A program made the position numbers and the translations under genes. A stretch of DNA of 64,000 bases from Streptomyces sp. NRRL S-646. GTDB taxonomy: Bacteria > Actinomycetota > Actinomycetes > Streptomycetales > Streptomycetaceae. Where the stretch lies: contig NZ_JODC01000005.1 of NCBI RefSeq assembly GCF_000720765.1, forward strand, positions 186,001 through 250,000. The letters run 5' to 3'. Below the pieces are notes generated by a model. The model saw only the letters and a program-made list of their open reading frames with translations. It ran no database searches and was not told the DNA's origin. This document shows, one piece after another, positions 40,534 through 51,095 of the stretch (the first letter of the stretch is position 1; each line of letters starts with the position of its first letter).

Positions 40534-42144
40534 TCACTTCGGTAGACGGCCCGCGACGTAGTCCTCCCGGAGCGCTGTCTTGCGGATCTTGCCGGAGCCG
40601 GTCAGTGGGAAGCCGTCGACGAACACCCAGGTGCGGGGCGTCTTGTGCGGGGCCAGGTGGGCGCGGACGTGGTCGAAGAGTTCCTTCTCGGCCACCGTCT
40701 CGCCCGCCTTGTGATCCGGGTTGAGGCGGATGAAGGCCGCGACCCGCTCGCCCCAGACCGGGTCGGGTACGCCCACGACCGCAGCCTCTGCTACGGCGGG
40801 GTGCTCGGCGAGCACCTGCTCGATCTCGCGTGGGTAGATGTTCTCGCCACCCCGGATGATCATGTCCTTCAGGCGGCCGTCGATACGGCAGTAGCCGCGC
40901 TCGTCCATCGAGGCCAAGTCACCGGTGTGCAGCCAGCCTTCGGTGTCGACGGCCGCGGTGGTCGCGTCCGGGGCGTCGAGGTAGCCGGTCATGACGTGGT
41001 AGCCGCGGGTGCAGAGTTCGCCGGTGACGCCGGTCGGTACGACCGCGCCCGCAGCGTCCACGATCTTCACTTCGGTCAGCGGCAAGGGCCTGCCGACAGT
41101 ACCCGCGCGGTCTTCCGGGGTGTCGTCGAGGCGGGTGATGGTGATGCCTGGGGAAGCCTCGGTCTGGGCGTAGATGATGGCCATCGGGACGCCGAAGGTC
41201 TGCTCTATCCGGCGGACCAGTTCGGGTGGGACCGAGGCGCCGCCGGACAGCATGTAGCGGAGGGAGGAGAGGTCGGTGCTCGGGAGTGCCGGGTGTTCGA
41301 GCATGGCGATGAGCATCGTCGGTACGCCTCCCAGCGCCACGCAGCCTTCGGACTCGGTGAGTTCGAGCATCAGGCCCGGGTCGAAGTGCGGGGGCAGGAC
41401 ATGGGTGCCGAGGCTGATGATCGAGGCGAGGGTGGCCAGTACGCAGCCCGCCGTGTGGAACAGCGGCATCGGGTTGAGTGCGGCCTCGCCCGGTTGCAGC
41501 CCGAAGGTGCGGACGTACGCCAGGCGTGCGTTGTTGGTGATGCCACGATGGTGCAGCACCACGCCCTTCGGGATGCCGGTCGTGCCCGAGGTGTACTGGA
41601 TCTGGGCCGGTGCCGACGCATGGACCTCGGGCAGCTCCCGGTCGGGGGAGCCCTCTGCGCAGAACTCCGCCCAGTCCTCGAACAGCATGCTCGTGTGCAG
41701 GTCGGGCAGGTCGGCGCGGATGTCGGCCAGCGTGCGGGCCATCGGGTTGCCGCGGTACTCGCGGAGGAGGAAGACGCCGGCCGCTCGGGAGTGGCCGAGT
41801 ACGTGGCGCAACTCCGCCTCCCTCAGGGCCGGGTTGACCGTGACGAGCGTGATGCCTGCGAGGGCGGCGGCGAGTTCGAGGATCACCCACTCCGGGATGT
41901 TGTTCGCCCACACCGCCACGCGCTCGCCCGGCGAGAAACGGCCGAGCAGGGCCCGCGCCGCACGCTCGGACTCGTCCAGCAGCTCGGCGTACGTCCACCG
42001 GCGGCGCTCGGCGGGATCCGGCACGCCCTCGACCAGGGCGACCGTCTCCGGTGCCAGTCGGGCGGCGCGGCGCAGCAGGGATCCGACGGTCTCGTCGAGG
42101 AGTTCCTCGCCGGACTCGCCCGCCCAGTACGACGTTGCCACCAT
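40534..42144 (-). CDS. AMP-binding acyl-CoA synthetase
   Basis: A 536-residue ANL-family enzyme with the P-loop (QYTSGTTGIPKGVVLHH), the A5-type GYHVMTGYLDAPDAT, the hinge TGDLASMDERGYCRIDGR, and the catalytic Lys near the C-terminus (LTGSGKIRKTAL). It activates a fatty or aromatic acid to its CoA thioester through an acyl-AMP. ATG 42144 follows a GGGGGG-type ribosome-binding site. The substrate is not predictable. Confidence 0.92.
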   Translation of the reverse strand: MVATSYWAGESGEELLDETVGSLLRRAARLAPETVALVEGVPDPAERRRWTYAELLDESERAARALLGRFSPGERVAVWANNIPEWVILELAAALAGITLVTVNPALREAELRHVLGHSRAAGVFLLREYRGNPMARTLADIRADLPDLHTSMLFEDWAEFCAEGSPDRELPEVHASAPAQIQYTSGTTGIPKGVVLHHRGITNNARLAYVRTFGLQPGEAALNPMPLFHTAGCVLATLASIISLGTHVLPPHFDPGLMLELTESEGCVALGGVPTMLIAMLEHPALPSTDLSSLRYMLSGGASVPPELVRRIEQTFGVPMAIIYAQTEASPGITITRLDDTPEDRAGTVGRPLPLTEVKIVDAAGAVVPTGVTGELCTRGYHVMTGYLDAPDATTAAVDTEGWLHTGDLASMDERGYCRIDGRLKDMIIRGGENIYPREIEQVLAEHPAVAEAAVVGVPDPVWGERVAAFIRLNPDHKAGETVAEKELFDHVRAHLAPHKTPRTWVFVDGFPLTGSGKIRKTALREDYVAGRLPK

Positions 42145-42268
42145 GTCAGCCCCCCGAATGCTGTGTGCCGTGCGCGTCGTATACGGCGTCAGTATCCGGA
42201 CCGGGACCCGCGGTACGCCACCCCACCCACCCAATCCCCTTGCCAGGCGGCCGAGTTGTGCCCTTGCG

Positions 42269-42643
42269 CTACACGGACGGCCCGAGGGAGCGTTCGGTGA
42301 CCTTCGCCAGATGCCGGGTGAACACCTCCCTGGTGTCCGGCGTCAGCGTGCGCAGGGCCACCAGAGCGGTGATGACGACATCGCAGAGCTCGCCCTGGAC
42401 GTCCTCCCAGGTGTGGGTGATCCCCTTGCGCGGGTTCTGGCCGGTCGCGCCGATCACCGCCTGTGCCACCTCGCCGACCTCCTCCGACAGCTTGAGCATG
42501 CGCAGGAGCAGGCCCTCCTGGCCGCCGTGCGCACGGTTCGCGTCGAGCCAGGTCCACAGGTCGTCGACGGCTGCCCAGAGGTCGGGGGAGGGAGAGGGAG
42601 AGGGGAAGGTCGGGGTCTCGGGGAGAGGGGCCTGATCAGTCAT
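42269..42643 (-). CDS. MazG-like NTP pyrophosphohydrolase family protein
   Basis: A 124-residue all-alpha MazG-like protein with the metal-binding pattern LKLSEEVGEVAQAVIG and the late ELCDVVITALVAL (E..D). The family hydrolyses nucleoside triphosphates to monophosphates, often to sanitise pools. The N-terminus is Pro/Ser-rich. It may be co-transcribed with the acyl-CoA synthetase 124 bases downstream. Confidence 0.85.
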   Translation of the reverse strand: MTDQAPLPETPTFPSPSPSPDLWAAVDDLWTWLDANRAHGGQEGLLLRMLKLSEEVGEVAQAVIGATGQNPRKGITHTWEDVQGELCDVVITALVALRTLTPDTREVFTRHLAKVTERSLGPSV

Positions 42644-42674
42644 GGGCGCAGTCTGCCTGCCCGAGGCACGCCTC

Positions 42675-42734
42675 GAACAGCGCCCCGCTCACTCCCTGAA
42701 CAGCGCCCCGCTCACCCCCTGAACAGCGCCCCGC

Positions 42735-42743
<9 letters not shown>
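42675..42743. repeat. Three 23-bp tandem repeats over the DoxX stop codon
   Basis: GAACAGCGCCCCGCTCACTCCCT repeated three times without gaps (42675-42697, 42698-42720, 42721-42743), the middle copy with one change. The third copy contains the stop codon of the leftward DoxX gene (42735-42737), so the other two are duplicates of its 3' end. Confidence 0.92.
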
Positions 42744-43301
<558 letters not shown>

Positions 43302-43454
43302 GATTTCTCCCGGGACAGAGAACCCCCAGCAATGGGGCCGGACAACAGGAACACTCCCCTCCGCGTGTCCACCGTCCCACTCCTCACACCTCCCGGACCC
43401 GTCCGCGCAGCCGTTCGGGTGGCGGGTCCCGGCGGGCGGTGTGACTCTGCTGCC

Positions 43455-43781
43455 ATGACGATTCAGCCAGCCAAACTCAGCGACCCGGCCGTCCGCGCGT
43501 TCGTCACCGCCGTCAACGCCCACGACCGGGATGCCTTCCTGGCCCTCCTCACGGAGGACGCGACCATGGCGGACGACGGCTCCGACCGGGACCTCGACGA
43601 GTGGATCGACCGGGAGATCTTCTCCTCCAACGGTCACCTGGACGTCGACAACGAGTCCCAGGGCGGCCGCGCCCTCCTTGCCCACTACCGCAACGACGCC
43701 TGGGGCGAGATGCGCACCCGCTGGAACTTCACCATCGAGGACGACGGCAGGATCTCCCGCTTCGAGACCGGCCAGGCGTGA
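43455..43781 (+). CDS. SnoaL/NTF2-like protein
   Basis: A 108-residue NTF2-fold protein (VRAFVTAVNAHDRDAFLALL, DLDEWIDREIF, the late WNFTIEDDGRISRFETGQA). Such domains act as small isomerases, hydrolases or binding proteins. The last codons and stop form the first unit of a 26-bp tandem array. Confidence 0.85.
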   Translation: MTIQPAKLSDPAVRAFVTAVNAHDRDAFLALLTEDATMADDGSDRDLDEWIDREIFSSNGHLDVDNESQGGRALLAHYRNDAWGEMRTRWNFTIEDDGRISRFETGQA

Positions 43782-43887
43782 GTCGCTTCGAGACCGGCCA
43801 GGCGTGAGTCGCTTCGAGACCGGCCAGGCGTGAGTCGCTTCGAGACCGGCCAGGCGTAAGTCGCACCGAGACCAGCCCGGCGAAAGC
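43758..43887. repeat. 26-bp tandem array over the SnoaL-like stop codon
   Basis: Four near-identical head-to-tail copies of a 26-base unit (43758-43861; begins CGCTTCGAGACCGGCCAGGC, ends GTGAGT) and one decayed copy (43862-43887). The first copy holds the gene's stop. The unit is not a multiple of three, so each copy offers a stop in a new frame. There are no spacers, so it is not CRISPR. Confidence 0.93.
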
Positions 43888-43940
43888 ACGCGCACGACCC
43901 CTTGCCTTCGTGCGCGCTCCAACTCCTACCGTTCTCGGCC

Positions 43941-44921
43941 ATGGAGACGAACAGGACCCTCGGTCGCAGCGGCATCCAAGTAAGCGCTCTCGGTTTCGGC
44001 TGCTGGGCCATCGGAGGCGAGTGGCAGAACACGGAGGGGCAGCCGCTCGGCTGGGGCAAGGTCGACGACGACGAGTCCGTACGGGCGATCCGGCGCGCCC
44101 TGGACCTCGGCGTGACCTTCTTCGACACCGCGGACACCTACGGCGCCGGGCACAGCGAGCGGATCCTCGGGCGCGCACTCGGCAGGCGCCGTGCCGATGT
44201 CGTCGTAGCCACCAAGTGGGGCAACGTCTTCGACGAGGAGACCCGCACCCTCACCGGCCGCGACGACTCCCCGGCGCACGCCCGCCGCGCGCTGACCGCG
44301 TCGCTGAAGCGACTGGAGACCGACTACGTCGACCTCTACCAGCTGCACATCTCCGATGCCGACCCCGAGCGGGCCGCCGAACTCCGGGACCTGTGCGAGG
44401 AGTTCGTACGGGAGGGGCTGATCCGCGCCTACGCCTGGAGCACCGACGACCCGGCCCGCGCCGCCGTGTTCGCCGAGGGGGAGCACTGCGCGGCCGTGCA
44501 GCATGCGGCCAACGTGCTGCAGGACGCGCCCGAAATGTTCGCGCTGTGCGAGGAGTCGGGGCTCGCGAGCATCAACCGCAGCCCGCTGGCCATGGGATTG
44601 CTGGCGGGGAGGCGTCAAGGCGCCCTGGAGGCGGGCGACATCCGCAGCAAGCCGCCGGCCTGGCTCGAGGGCTTCAGCGAGGGCTCCGGAGCCGACTCGG
44701 ACTGGGTCGCCCGTATCGACGCGCTCCGGGAGATCCTCACCAGCGGCGGCCGCACCCTGGCCCAGGGCGCCCTCGCCTGGCTGTGGGCACGCAGTCCGCG
44801 CACCGTCCCGATCCCCGGCTTCCGTTCGGTCGCGCAGGCCGAGCAGAACGCCGGCGCGATCGCGAAGGGGCCGCTCACCGACCGGCAGCTGGCCGAGGTC
44901 GACCGGATTCTCGGACGGTGA
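43941..44921 (+). CDS. Aldo/keto reductase
   Basis: A 326-residue AKR with the catalytic tetrad spread as expected: Asp/Tyr in FFDTADTYGAGHSE, Lys in VVVATKWGN and His in DLYQLHISDAD, plus the NADPH-binding end (TVPIPGFRSVAQAEQN). It reduces aldehydes or ketones with NADPH. ATG 43941 follows TACCGT by 8 bases with no ribosome-binding site, suggesting a leaderless message. Confidence 0.92.
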   Translation: METNRTLGRSGIQVSALGFGCWAIGGEWQNTEGQPLGWGKVDDDESVRAIRRALDLGVTFFDTADTYGAGHSERILGRALGRRRADVVVATKWGNVFDEETRTLTGRDDSPAHARRALTASLKRLETDYVDLYQLHISDADPERAAELRDLCEEFVREGLIRAYAWSTDDPARAAVFAEGEHCAAVQHAANVLQDAPEMFALCEESGLASINRSPLAMGLLAGRRQGALEAGDIRSKPPAWLEGFSEGSGADSDWVARIDALREILTSGGRTLAQGALAWLWARSPRTVPIPGFRSVAQAEQNAGAIAKGPLTDRQLAEVDRILGR

Positions 44922-44933
44922 GCGGCAGCCTCG

Positions 44934-45620
44934 TCAGGAGCGCACGCCCTGTTCCGTCAGCGTCAGCCGACCCGCCTTGATGGTCGCCACGCGTGGGGCG
45001 CGGCGGGCGATGGACGAGTCGTGGGTGACCATGACGAAGGTCAGGCCGTGCTCGCGCCACAGGCCCTCCAGCAGGGCCATGATGTCGTCGCGGGTGCCCT
45101 CGTCGAGGTTGCCGGTGGGTTCGTCGGCGAGCAGCACCTTCGGCTTCTTGACCAGCGCGCGGGCGATCGCGACGCGCTGCTGCTGGCCGCCGGACAGCTC
45201 GGCGGGGGCGTGGGTGAGGCGCTCGCCCAGGCCCACCGAGTTCAGGGCCTCGGCCGCGCGCTCGCGCCGCTCGGCGGGCTTCACGCCGAGCGGCACCAGG
45301 GCCGTCTCGACGTTCTCCTGGGCGGTCAGCGTCGGGATGAGGTTGAACGACTGGAAGATGATGCCGATCTTTTCGGCGCGCAGCCGGGTCAGCTTCGCCT
45401 CGCTGATCCGCGCGAGGTCGACGCCGTCCAGCTCGACGCTGCCCTCGGTGGGGCGGTCCAGGCCGCCGATCATCTGCAGCAGCGTGGACTTGCCGCCGCC
45501 CGTGGGGCCCTGGATGACGAGCTGGTCGCCGTCCTCGATGGTGAGGTCGATGCCGCGCAGCGCCTCCACCGTGTCCTTGCCCCGCGTGTAGCGCTTGGTG
45601 ACGCCGGTGAGTCTGTACAT
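44934..45620 (-). CDS. ABC transporter ATP-binding protein (MacB/LolD type)
   Basis: A 228-residue ATPase with Walker A (GPTGGGKSTLLQM), Q-loop (IFQSFNLIPTLT), signature (LSGGQQQRVAIARAL), Walker B (VLLADEPTG) and H-loop (MVTHDSSIA). It pairs with the FtsX-type permease encoded upstream. Together they resemble MacB-like mechanotransmission exporters rather than importers. ATG 45620 has GGAGA upstream. Confidence 0.93.
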   Translation of the reverse strand: MYRLTGVTKRYTRGKDTVEALRGIDLTIEDGDQLVIQGPTGGGKSTLLQMIGGLDRPTEGSVELDGVDLARISEAKLTRLRAEKIGIIFQSFNLIPTLTAQENVETALVPLGVKPAERRERAAEALNSVGLGERLTHAPAELSGGQQQRVAIARALVKKPKVLLADEPTGNLDEGTRDDIMALLEGLWREHGLTFVMVTHDSSIARRAPRVATIKAGRLTLTEQGVRS

Positions 45621-45632
45621 GGGATCTCCGTA

Positions 45633-45656
45633 GATGAAGCAGCAGATGAAGCAGCA
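45633..45656. repeat. 12-bp direct repeat between ABC genes
   Basis: GATGAAGCAGCA twice in tandem (45633-45656), followed by a related GAAGAAGCA, in the 124-base gap between the ATPase and permease genes. Confidence 0.75.
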
Positions 45657-45744
45657 GAAGAAGCAAGGGGTGGGGCGCCGCCTCCCGGGGGGATGTACGG
45701 AGGCGACGCCCCAGCTCAGGGGGTGTTACGACACCGAGAAGGTG

Positions 45745-47223
45745 TTACGACACGCTGCGCAGCGCGTCCGCCGGGCGCATCCGGGAGGCGCGCCAGCCGC
45801 CCATCGCGCCCGCGATCAGACCCCCGGTGACCGCCAGGCCCACCGCGAGCGCGATGGTGGTCAGGGAGACGGGGGCGGAGAGCGCGATCTCCATCGTGTT
45901 GGACGCCGACTGCGGTCCCGGGCCGCCGCCCGGACCGCCACCGCCAGGACCTCCGCCCATGCCGCCGCTGCTGCCGAGCTGCGCGGTCAGCTTGGGAGCG
46001 ACCGCGGTCACCGCGTAGGCCGCCGCGAGGCCCAGGCCGATGCCGAGGGCACCGCCCAGCAGACCGTTGACCATGGACTCGCCGACGACCTGCCGGGTCA
46101 CGTTGCGGCTCGGCCAGCCGAGTGCCTTCAGGGTGCCGAACTCGCGCACCCGGCGGGAGACGGCCGAGGAGGTCAGCAGTGCCGCCACCAGGAAGGCCGC
46201 GGCCAGCACCGCGATGGACAGCCACTTGCCGACGCTGGTCGCAAGGTTGGAGGCGGTGGACAGGGAGCCGGAGACGGTGGACGCGAGGTCGGCGGAGGTG
46301 GTGACCGTCGTACCGGAGATGTTGGACTGGATCTCCTTCTTCACGGTGGCGATCTGCTGGGAGTCGGTCGCCTTGACGTAGATCGTGGTGACCTTGTTCT
46401 TGGCGTCGCCGAGCGTCTGTGCCTGCTTCAGCGGCACGAACACATCCGTGGTGGACTCGCTGCTGTCGGGCGTCGCGATGCCGATGACCGTGTACTTGGT
46501 GCCGTTGATCTTGAAGGTCGAACCGACCTTGTACTTCTTCGACTTGGCGTACGACTTGCTGATCACGGCGACCTTGGCGTTGCTCTGCGCGGCCGTGAAC
46601 GTCCTGCCGGAGGTGATCTTCGACGTGGCCAGCGGGCCGAGGTCCTGGTCGGTGACGTCGATGCCGGCCACCGAGTAGGAGTTGACGTTGAAGGACGCGC
46701 CGCCGCCCTGGACCTGCGGCTGACCGCCACCGCTGCTGTTGTTGCCGCCGCCGGGGCCGCCCTGCTGGGAACCCGAGGACACGGAGGAGGACGTCGAGGA
46801 CTTCGCCTTGCCCTGGGTGAAGGAGCCATCGACCTTCGTCACGTTCAGGCTGATCGCGCCGACCGCGGCCGACACGCCCTGCTGGGCCGCGACCTTGGTG
46901 ACCAGCGAGGACGACAGGGCCTGACCACCCTGTGTCATCACCCGATCCGAGCTCTGCTTGGTGCTGCTGCTCTGCCTGGCGTCGAACTTGAAGTTCGGGC
47001 CCTGCGAGCCGCCCGCCTTGGGAGCCGACTGCGCCTTGGTCACCGTCATGTCGGTGCCGAGGCCGTAGAGCGACTTGAGGACCTTGTCCTGAGCCTGTGT
47101 CATACCGGCCGACACCGAGTTGACGGTGATGACCAGCGCGATTCCGAGCGCCAGACCCAGTGCGATGACCAGGGCCGCCTTCTTTCTGCGGCCCAGTTCG
47201 CGCTTGAGATAGATGCCAAACAT
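45745..47223 (-). CDS. FtsX/MacB-type ABC transporter permease
   Basis: A 492-residue permease. A membrane segment near residues 15-38 is followed by a large extracytoplasmic domain rich in Ser/Gly (SSTSSSVSSGSQQGGPGGGN) and a C-terminal FtsX domain with three membrane helices (residues about 330-480; FLVAALLTSSAVSRRVREFGTLKALGW). Just before the last helices is an unusual Gly/Pro-rich insertion (SSGGMGGGPGGGGPGGGPGP). It probably exports a peptide or lipid or transmits force across the membrane with the adjacent ATPase. Confidence 0.92.
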   Translation of the reverse strand: MFGIYLKRELGRRKKAALVIALGLALGIALVITVNSVSAGMTQAQDKVLKSLYGLGTDMTVTKAQSAPKAGGSQGPNFKFDARQSSSTKQSSDRVMTQGGQALSSSLVTKVAAQQGVSAAVGAISLNVTKVDGSFTQGKAKSSTSSSVSSGSQQGGPGGGNNSSGGGQPQVQGGGASFNVNSYSVAGIDVTDQDLGPLATSKITSGRTFTAAQSNAKVAVISKSYAKSKKYKVGSTFKINGTKYTVIGIATPDSSESTTDVFVPLKQAQTLGDAKNKVTTIYVKATDSQQIATVKKEIQSNISGTTVTTSADLASTVSGSLSTASNLATSVGKWLSIAVLAAAFLVAALLTSSAVSRRVREFGTLKALGWPSRNVTRQVVGESMVNGLLGGALGIGLGLAAAYAVTAVAPKLTAQLGSSGGMGGGPGGGGPGGGPGPQSASNTMEIALSAPVSLTTIALAVGLAVTGGLIAGAMGGWRASRMRPADALRSVS

Positions 47224-47437
47224 CCCGTTCCTCGAAGGTTCTTGGCGCCCGCTGTGGGCGCTGCCACAAGCTAGGGAGAAACCTTTGAGCAGGACTGAGT
47301 AAAGGATGTGTCAGAGCTGAGAAAGTCGGATGCCGGGTCAGAATTCCGTAAGACAGGCAATTCCTATGCCGTAGAGGGCGTACTGCCAGGAAACTGCTGT
47401 TGGGTGGCCCGGGGGTCTGGGGCTGTCCCCCAGAAAA

Positions 47438-48604
47438 ATGCAGTACGGTCCCGGGGTGCATGGTTCTTCTCCGCTCTCCCGGCGTACCGCTCTCGGCCTT
47501 GCCGCAGCTGCCATTCCGCTTGCCGCGGCCACTCCCGCTTCCGCCACCGGCACCGTCGTCGGCGGTGAGCGACTCGCCCGAAAGGGAATTCAGGTGAGCG
47601 GCGCCACAGGCCTGCCCGGGAAACTCACCGCGGCTGCCTGGATCGTCGCCGACTGCGGGAGCGGAGAGGTGCTCGCCTCGTTCGCCGCGCACCGGCGCCT
47701 GCCGCCCGCCTCCACGCTGAAGATGCTGTTCGCCGACACGGTCCTGAAGAAGTTCCAGCGGAGCGAGCGGTACAAGGTGACCGACGCCGACCTGGCCGAC
47801 ATCCCGGCCGGCTCCAGCCTGGTCGGGGTCAAGCCAGGGATCACGTACACCGTCGAGCAGCTGTGGCAGGGCGTCTTCCTGCGCTCCGGCAACGACGCCG
47901 TGCATGTGCTCGCCCATATGAACGGGGGAGTGGCGAAGACGGTCGCCGAGATGCAGGCCAAGGCCGAGGACCTGCAGGCCCTGGACACCCATGTGGTCAG
48001 CCCCGACGGCTTCGACCACAAGGGCCAGCTGTCCTCCGCCTACGACCTCACCCTCTTCGCCCGGCACGGACTGAAGAACGCCGACTTCCGCGAGTACTGC
48101 CACACCCGGATCGCGAACTTCCCGGCCGGCGGCAAGAAGACCTTCCAGATCCAGAACACCGACCGCCTGCTCACGGGCGCGTGGGGCCTGAAGACGTACG
48201 ACGGGCTGATCGGCGTCAAGAACGGTTTCACCAGCCACGCCGGCAACACCTTCACGGGTGCCGCCACCCGCGGCGGCCGGACCCTGCTGGCCACCGTGAT
48301 GCACCCCAAGAGCGGCTACAACGCCGTCTACGAGGAGACGGCCGCGCTGCTCGACTGGGGCTTCACGCACGGCGGTTCGGCCGAGCCGGTGGGCACGCTG
48401 GTCGAGCCGATCAGCGAGGGCGGGGCGAGGGCGACGCCCACCCGCAAGACGGCCCAGGCGGCGGCCGGCGCCCCGGGCACGGAGTCGGCAGACCCCTCGG
48501 CCTGGCGGCTGCTGGAGGGCGCGGGCGGCACGGTCGCCCTGCTGGCGGGCGGGATCTGGGCGCTGCGCAGGCGTGGGAAGAGCGGCGGCAGGCACGCGAA
48601 CTGA
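47438..48604 (+). CDS. D-alanyl-D-alanine carboxypeptidase (S11)
   Basis: A protein of about 388 residues with a twin-Arg-containing signal peptide (SRRTALGLAAAAIPLAAATP, cut after ASA). The catalytic SxxK is in PPASTLKMLFAD, the SxN in LRSGNDAVHV, and the KTG-like KNGFTSHAGN motif is present. A C-terminal membrane anchor ends in a basic tail (GTVALLAGGIWALRRRGK). It trims the terminal D-Ala of peptidoglycan stem peptides. ATG 47438 or GTG 47456 may be the start. A very stable palindrome follows the stop. Confidence 0.92.
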   Translation: MQYGPGVHGSSPLSRRTALGLAAAAIPLAAATPASATGTVVGGERLARKGIQVSGATGLPGKLTAAAWIVADCGSGEVLASFAAHRRLPPASTLKMLFADTVLKKFQRSERYKVTDADLADIPAGSSLVGVKPGITYTVEQLWQGVFLRSGNDAVHVLAHMNGGVAKTVAEMQAKAEDLQALDTHVVSPDGFDHKGQLSSAYDLTLFARHGLKNADFREYCHTRIANFPAGGKKTFQIQNTDRLLTGAWGLKTYDGLIGVKNGFTSHAGNTFTGAATRGGRTLLATVMHPKSGYNAVYEETAALLDWGFTHGGSAEPVGTLVEPISEGGARATPTRKTAQAAAGAPGTESADPSAWRLLEGAGGTVALLAGGIWALRRRGKSGGRHAN

Positions 48605-48610
48605 CGTATG

Positions 48611-48692
48611 TGGCAGCCGTTCCATCCACCGGTGCGTACCTCGCGGTCCCACGCGAGATCCACCCCCACCCGGTGCGGTGGAACGGCTGCCA
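48611..48692. terminator. Nested palindrome after the carboxypeptidase gene
   Basis: Outer arms TGGCAGCCGTTCCA (48611-) and TGGAACGGCTGCCA (-48692) pair over 14 bp, with a further imperfect extension. An inner hairpin CTCGCG-GTCCCA-CGCGAG lies at 48640-48657. It starts 7 bases after the stop, so it is probably a transcription terminator or mRNA 3'-end protector. Confidence 0.7.
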
Positions 48693-48852
48693 TCCCCCCT
48701 CGGCATGAACTGCCGGGCCTACGGAACTTCACTCCCCCATGTGTGAAGCTCTTGTGTAGGAGATTTGAGCATAGGTCCACAACCGGCCGCAATAGTGCGG
48801 ACGCTCAAATTCCAGTTGTGCAAGTTGACGAGTTGAGGACCTGCCGGGGCGG

Positions 48853-49638
48853 TCAACCGCGGCCCACATACGGCATCGCGGTCGCCAGCACCGTCGCGAA
48901 CTGCACGTTCGCCTCCAGGGGGAGCTCGGCCATGTGCCGCACCGTGCGCGCCACGTCGGCGACGTCCATCACGGGCTCGGGAGCGATCTCACCGTTGGCC
49001 TGCAGCGCTCCGGTCTGCATCCGTGCGGTCATGTCGGTGGCCGCGTTGCCGATGTCGATCTGCCCGACCGCGATGTTGTACGGCCGCCCGTCCAGCGAGA
49101 GCGACTTGGTGAGTCCGGTCAGCGCGTGCTTGGTCGCCGTGTAGGCGACGGAGTGCGGCCGAGGCGTATGGGCGGAAATGGACCCATTGTTGATGATCCG
49201 TCCGCCCTGCGGGTCCTGCTCCTTCATCTGCCGGTACGCCGCCTGCGCGCACAAGAACGCCCCGTTGAGATTGGTGTCGACCACATGCCGCCAGGCCTCG
49301 TACTCCAGCTCCTCGACCGGCACCCCGCCGGGACCGAACGTCCCCGCGTTGTTGAACAGCAGGTCAACCCGCCCGAACCGTTCTACGGCGGCGGCGAACA
49401 GTGCGGCCACGTCGTCCGGCTGTGAGACGTCGGTCCGTACGGCGAGACAGACACCGCCCGGCACCAGCGCCGCCGTCTCCTCCAGCGTTCCGGGGCGCCG
49501 CCCCGCCAGCGCCACCGACCAGCCCGCACGCAGCAGCTCCACGGCAACCGCCCGCCCGATGCCGGAGCCGGCGCCGGTCACCACCGCGATCCTCGACTGC
49601 CCGCCGGTCCCCTGCTTCTCAGTCTCCATGGCATTCAT
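48853..49638 (-). CDS. SDR-family oxidoreductase
   Basis: A 261-residue classical SDR with [12 protein letters not shown] ([13 protein letters not shown]), catalytic Ser in [11 protein letters not shown] and YTATK in [12 protein letters not shown]. It oxidises or reduces an alcohol/carbonyl with NAD(P). ATG 49638 or 49629 are the possible starts. It is divergent from an MFS transporter. Confidence 0.9.
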   Translation of the reverse strand: MNAMETEKQGTGGQSRIAVVTGAGSGIGRAVAVELLRAGWSVALAGRRPGTLEETAALVPGGVCLAVRTDVSQPDDVAALFAAAVERFGRVDLLFNNAGTFGPGGVPVEELEYEAWRHVVDTNLNGAFLCAQAAYRQMKEQDPQGGRIINNGSISAHTPRPHSVAYTATKHALTGLTKSLSLDGRPYNIAVGQIDIGNAATDMTARMQTGALQANGEIAPEPVMDVADVARTVRHMAELPLEANVQFATVLATAMPYVGRG

Positions 49639-49781
49639 GGGCCCGCAGCGTAGGCGAGGGTCCGGCATGCGGGACGAGACCGTCCGCCATCCGGGTTCGA
49701 GTGGCCCGAGGCGCAAGTGACATTCGGCACTGTGTGCGAGCTGAGACCATAGGGGCGTAGCACTCGGAGAGGGAGGGGCAC

Positions 49782-51095
49782 ATGCCCGAGCAGGGGGCGC
49801 CGACACCGAACATGTCGACACCGCACATGGAGCAGGCGGCCGGACCGGAAACGGAACCGGCCGCCGCCCGTACCGTTCCCCGTACCGGCCTGCTCGTCAC
49901 CCTGATCCTCGGCGGACTCACCGCGACGCCCCCGCTGGCGATGGACATGTACCTCCCCTCGCTCCCGGAGGTCACGAACTCCCTGCACGCACCCGCGGCC
50001 ACGGTCCAGCTCACGCTCACCGCCTGCCTGCTCGGCATGGCACTCGGACAGCTGGTGGCCGGCCCGATGAGCGACCGGTGGGGCCGCCGGCGCCCCCTGC
50101 TGATCGGCCTCGTCGCCTACGTCGTCTCGACCGTCCTGTGCGCGTTCGCGCCGACCGTCGAGTTGCTGGTCGCGTTCCGGCTTGCCCAGGGGCTGGCGGG
50201 CGCGGCGGGGATCGTCATCGCGCGCGCCGTGGTCCGTGACCTGTACGACGGCGTGGCGATGGCCCGCTTCTTCTCGACCCTCATGCTGATCGGCGGGGTC
50301 GCCCCGATCGTCGCGCCACTGATCGGCGGGCAGATCCTGCGGGTGACGGACTGGCGGGGGGTGTTCGTGGTGCTCACGGTCGTGGGCACGGTGCTGACCG
50401 CAGCCGTATGGGCGAAGCTCCCCGAGACCCTCCCCGGTGCCGAGCGGCACGGCGGGGGAGTCGGCGAGGCCCTGCACTCGATGCGCCGCCTCCTCGCCGA
50501 CCTGCCCTTCACCGGGTTCATGCTCGCGGGCGGGTTCGCGTTCGCCGCACTCTTCGCCTACATATCGGCCTCGCCCTACGTGATCCAGGAGATCTACGGC
50601 GCTTCCCCGCAGACCTTCAGCCTGCTGTTCGGCCTGAACTCGGTGGGGCTGGTGGCCGTGGGCCAGATCAACGGAAAGCTGCTGGTCGGAAGGGTTCGGC
50701 TGGACCGGGCGCTGGGCGTGGGGCTGCTCGTCGTCATCGCCGCCGCGACCGCCCTCCTGCTCATGTCCACCGGAGTCTTCGGCAAGGTCGGCCTGGCGCC
50801 GGTCGCCGCGGCCCTCTTCGTCCTGATGTCCGCGATGGGGGTGACCCTGCCCAACGCCCAGGCCCTCGCCCTGATGCGCACCAAGCACTCGGCCGGATCG
50901 GCGTCCGCGCTGCTCGGCACGTCCTCGTTCCTCATCGGGGCAGTCGCCTCCCCGCTCGTCGGGATCGCCGGAGAGCACACCGCCGTCCCGATGGCCGTCG
51001 TCCAACTGGCCGCGGCGCTGGTGGCACTGGGCTGCTTCGTGGGAATGTGCCGAGCCCGCAGCGGGCGTACGAGCGTGGAAGGAGCGGGGAGCTGA
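49782..51095 (+). CDS. Bcr/CflA-type MFS drug exporter
   Basis: A 437-residue transporter with about 12 membrane segments and the MFS motif A ([14 protein letters not shown]) after TM2, beginning with the Bcr/CflA-like [12 protein letters not shown]. The family exports bicyclomycin, chloramphenicol and other drugs. ATG 49782 has GGGAGGGG upstream. Its stop overlaps an apparent CTG start of a serine hydrolase. Confidence 0.92.
   Translation: MPEQGAPTPNMSTPHMEQAAGPETEPAAARTVPRTGLLVTLILGGLTATPPLAMDMYLPSLPEVTNSLHAPAATVQLTLTACLLGMALGQLVAGPMSDRWGRRRPLLIGLVAYVVSTVLCAFAPTVELLVAFRLAQGLAGAAGIVIARAVVRDLYDGVAMARFFSTLMLIGGVAPIVAPLIGGQILRVTDWRGVFVVLTVVGTVLTAAVWAKLPETLPGAERHGGGVGEALHSMRRLLADLPFTGFMLAGGFAFAALFAYISASPYVIQEIYGASPQTFSLLFGLNSVGLVAVGQINGKLLVGRVRLDRALGVGLLVVIAAATALLLMSTGVFGKVGLAPVAAALFVLMSAMGVTLPNAQALALMRTKHSAGSASALLGTSSFLIGAVASPLVGIAGEHTAVPMAVVQLAAALVALGCFVGMCRARSGRTSVEGAGS

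Noticed and set aside
43758..43887. Possible CRISPR array (regular 26-bp repeats)
   Set aside because: The repeats are head to tail without spacers and include a gene's stop codon; no cas genes are nearby.
45716..48706. 996-codon minus-strand frame spanning the ABC permease and carboxypeptidase loci
   Set aside because: It is an out-of-frame or antisense shadow of two well-supported genes, with low-complexity translation.
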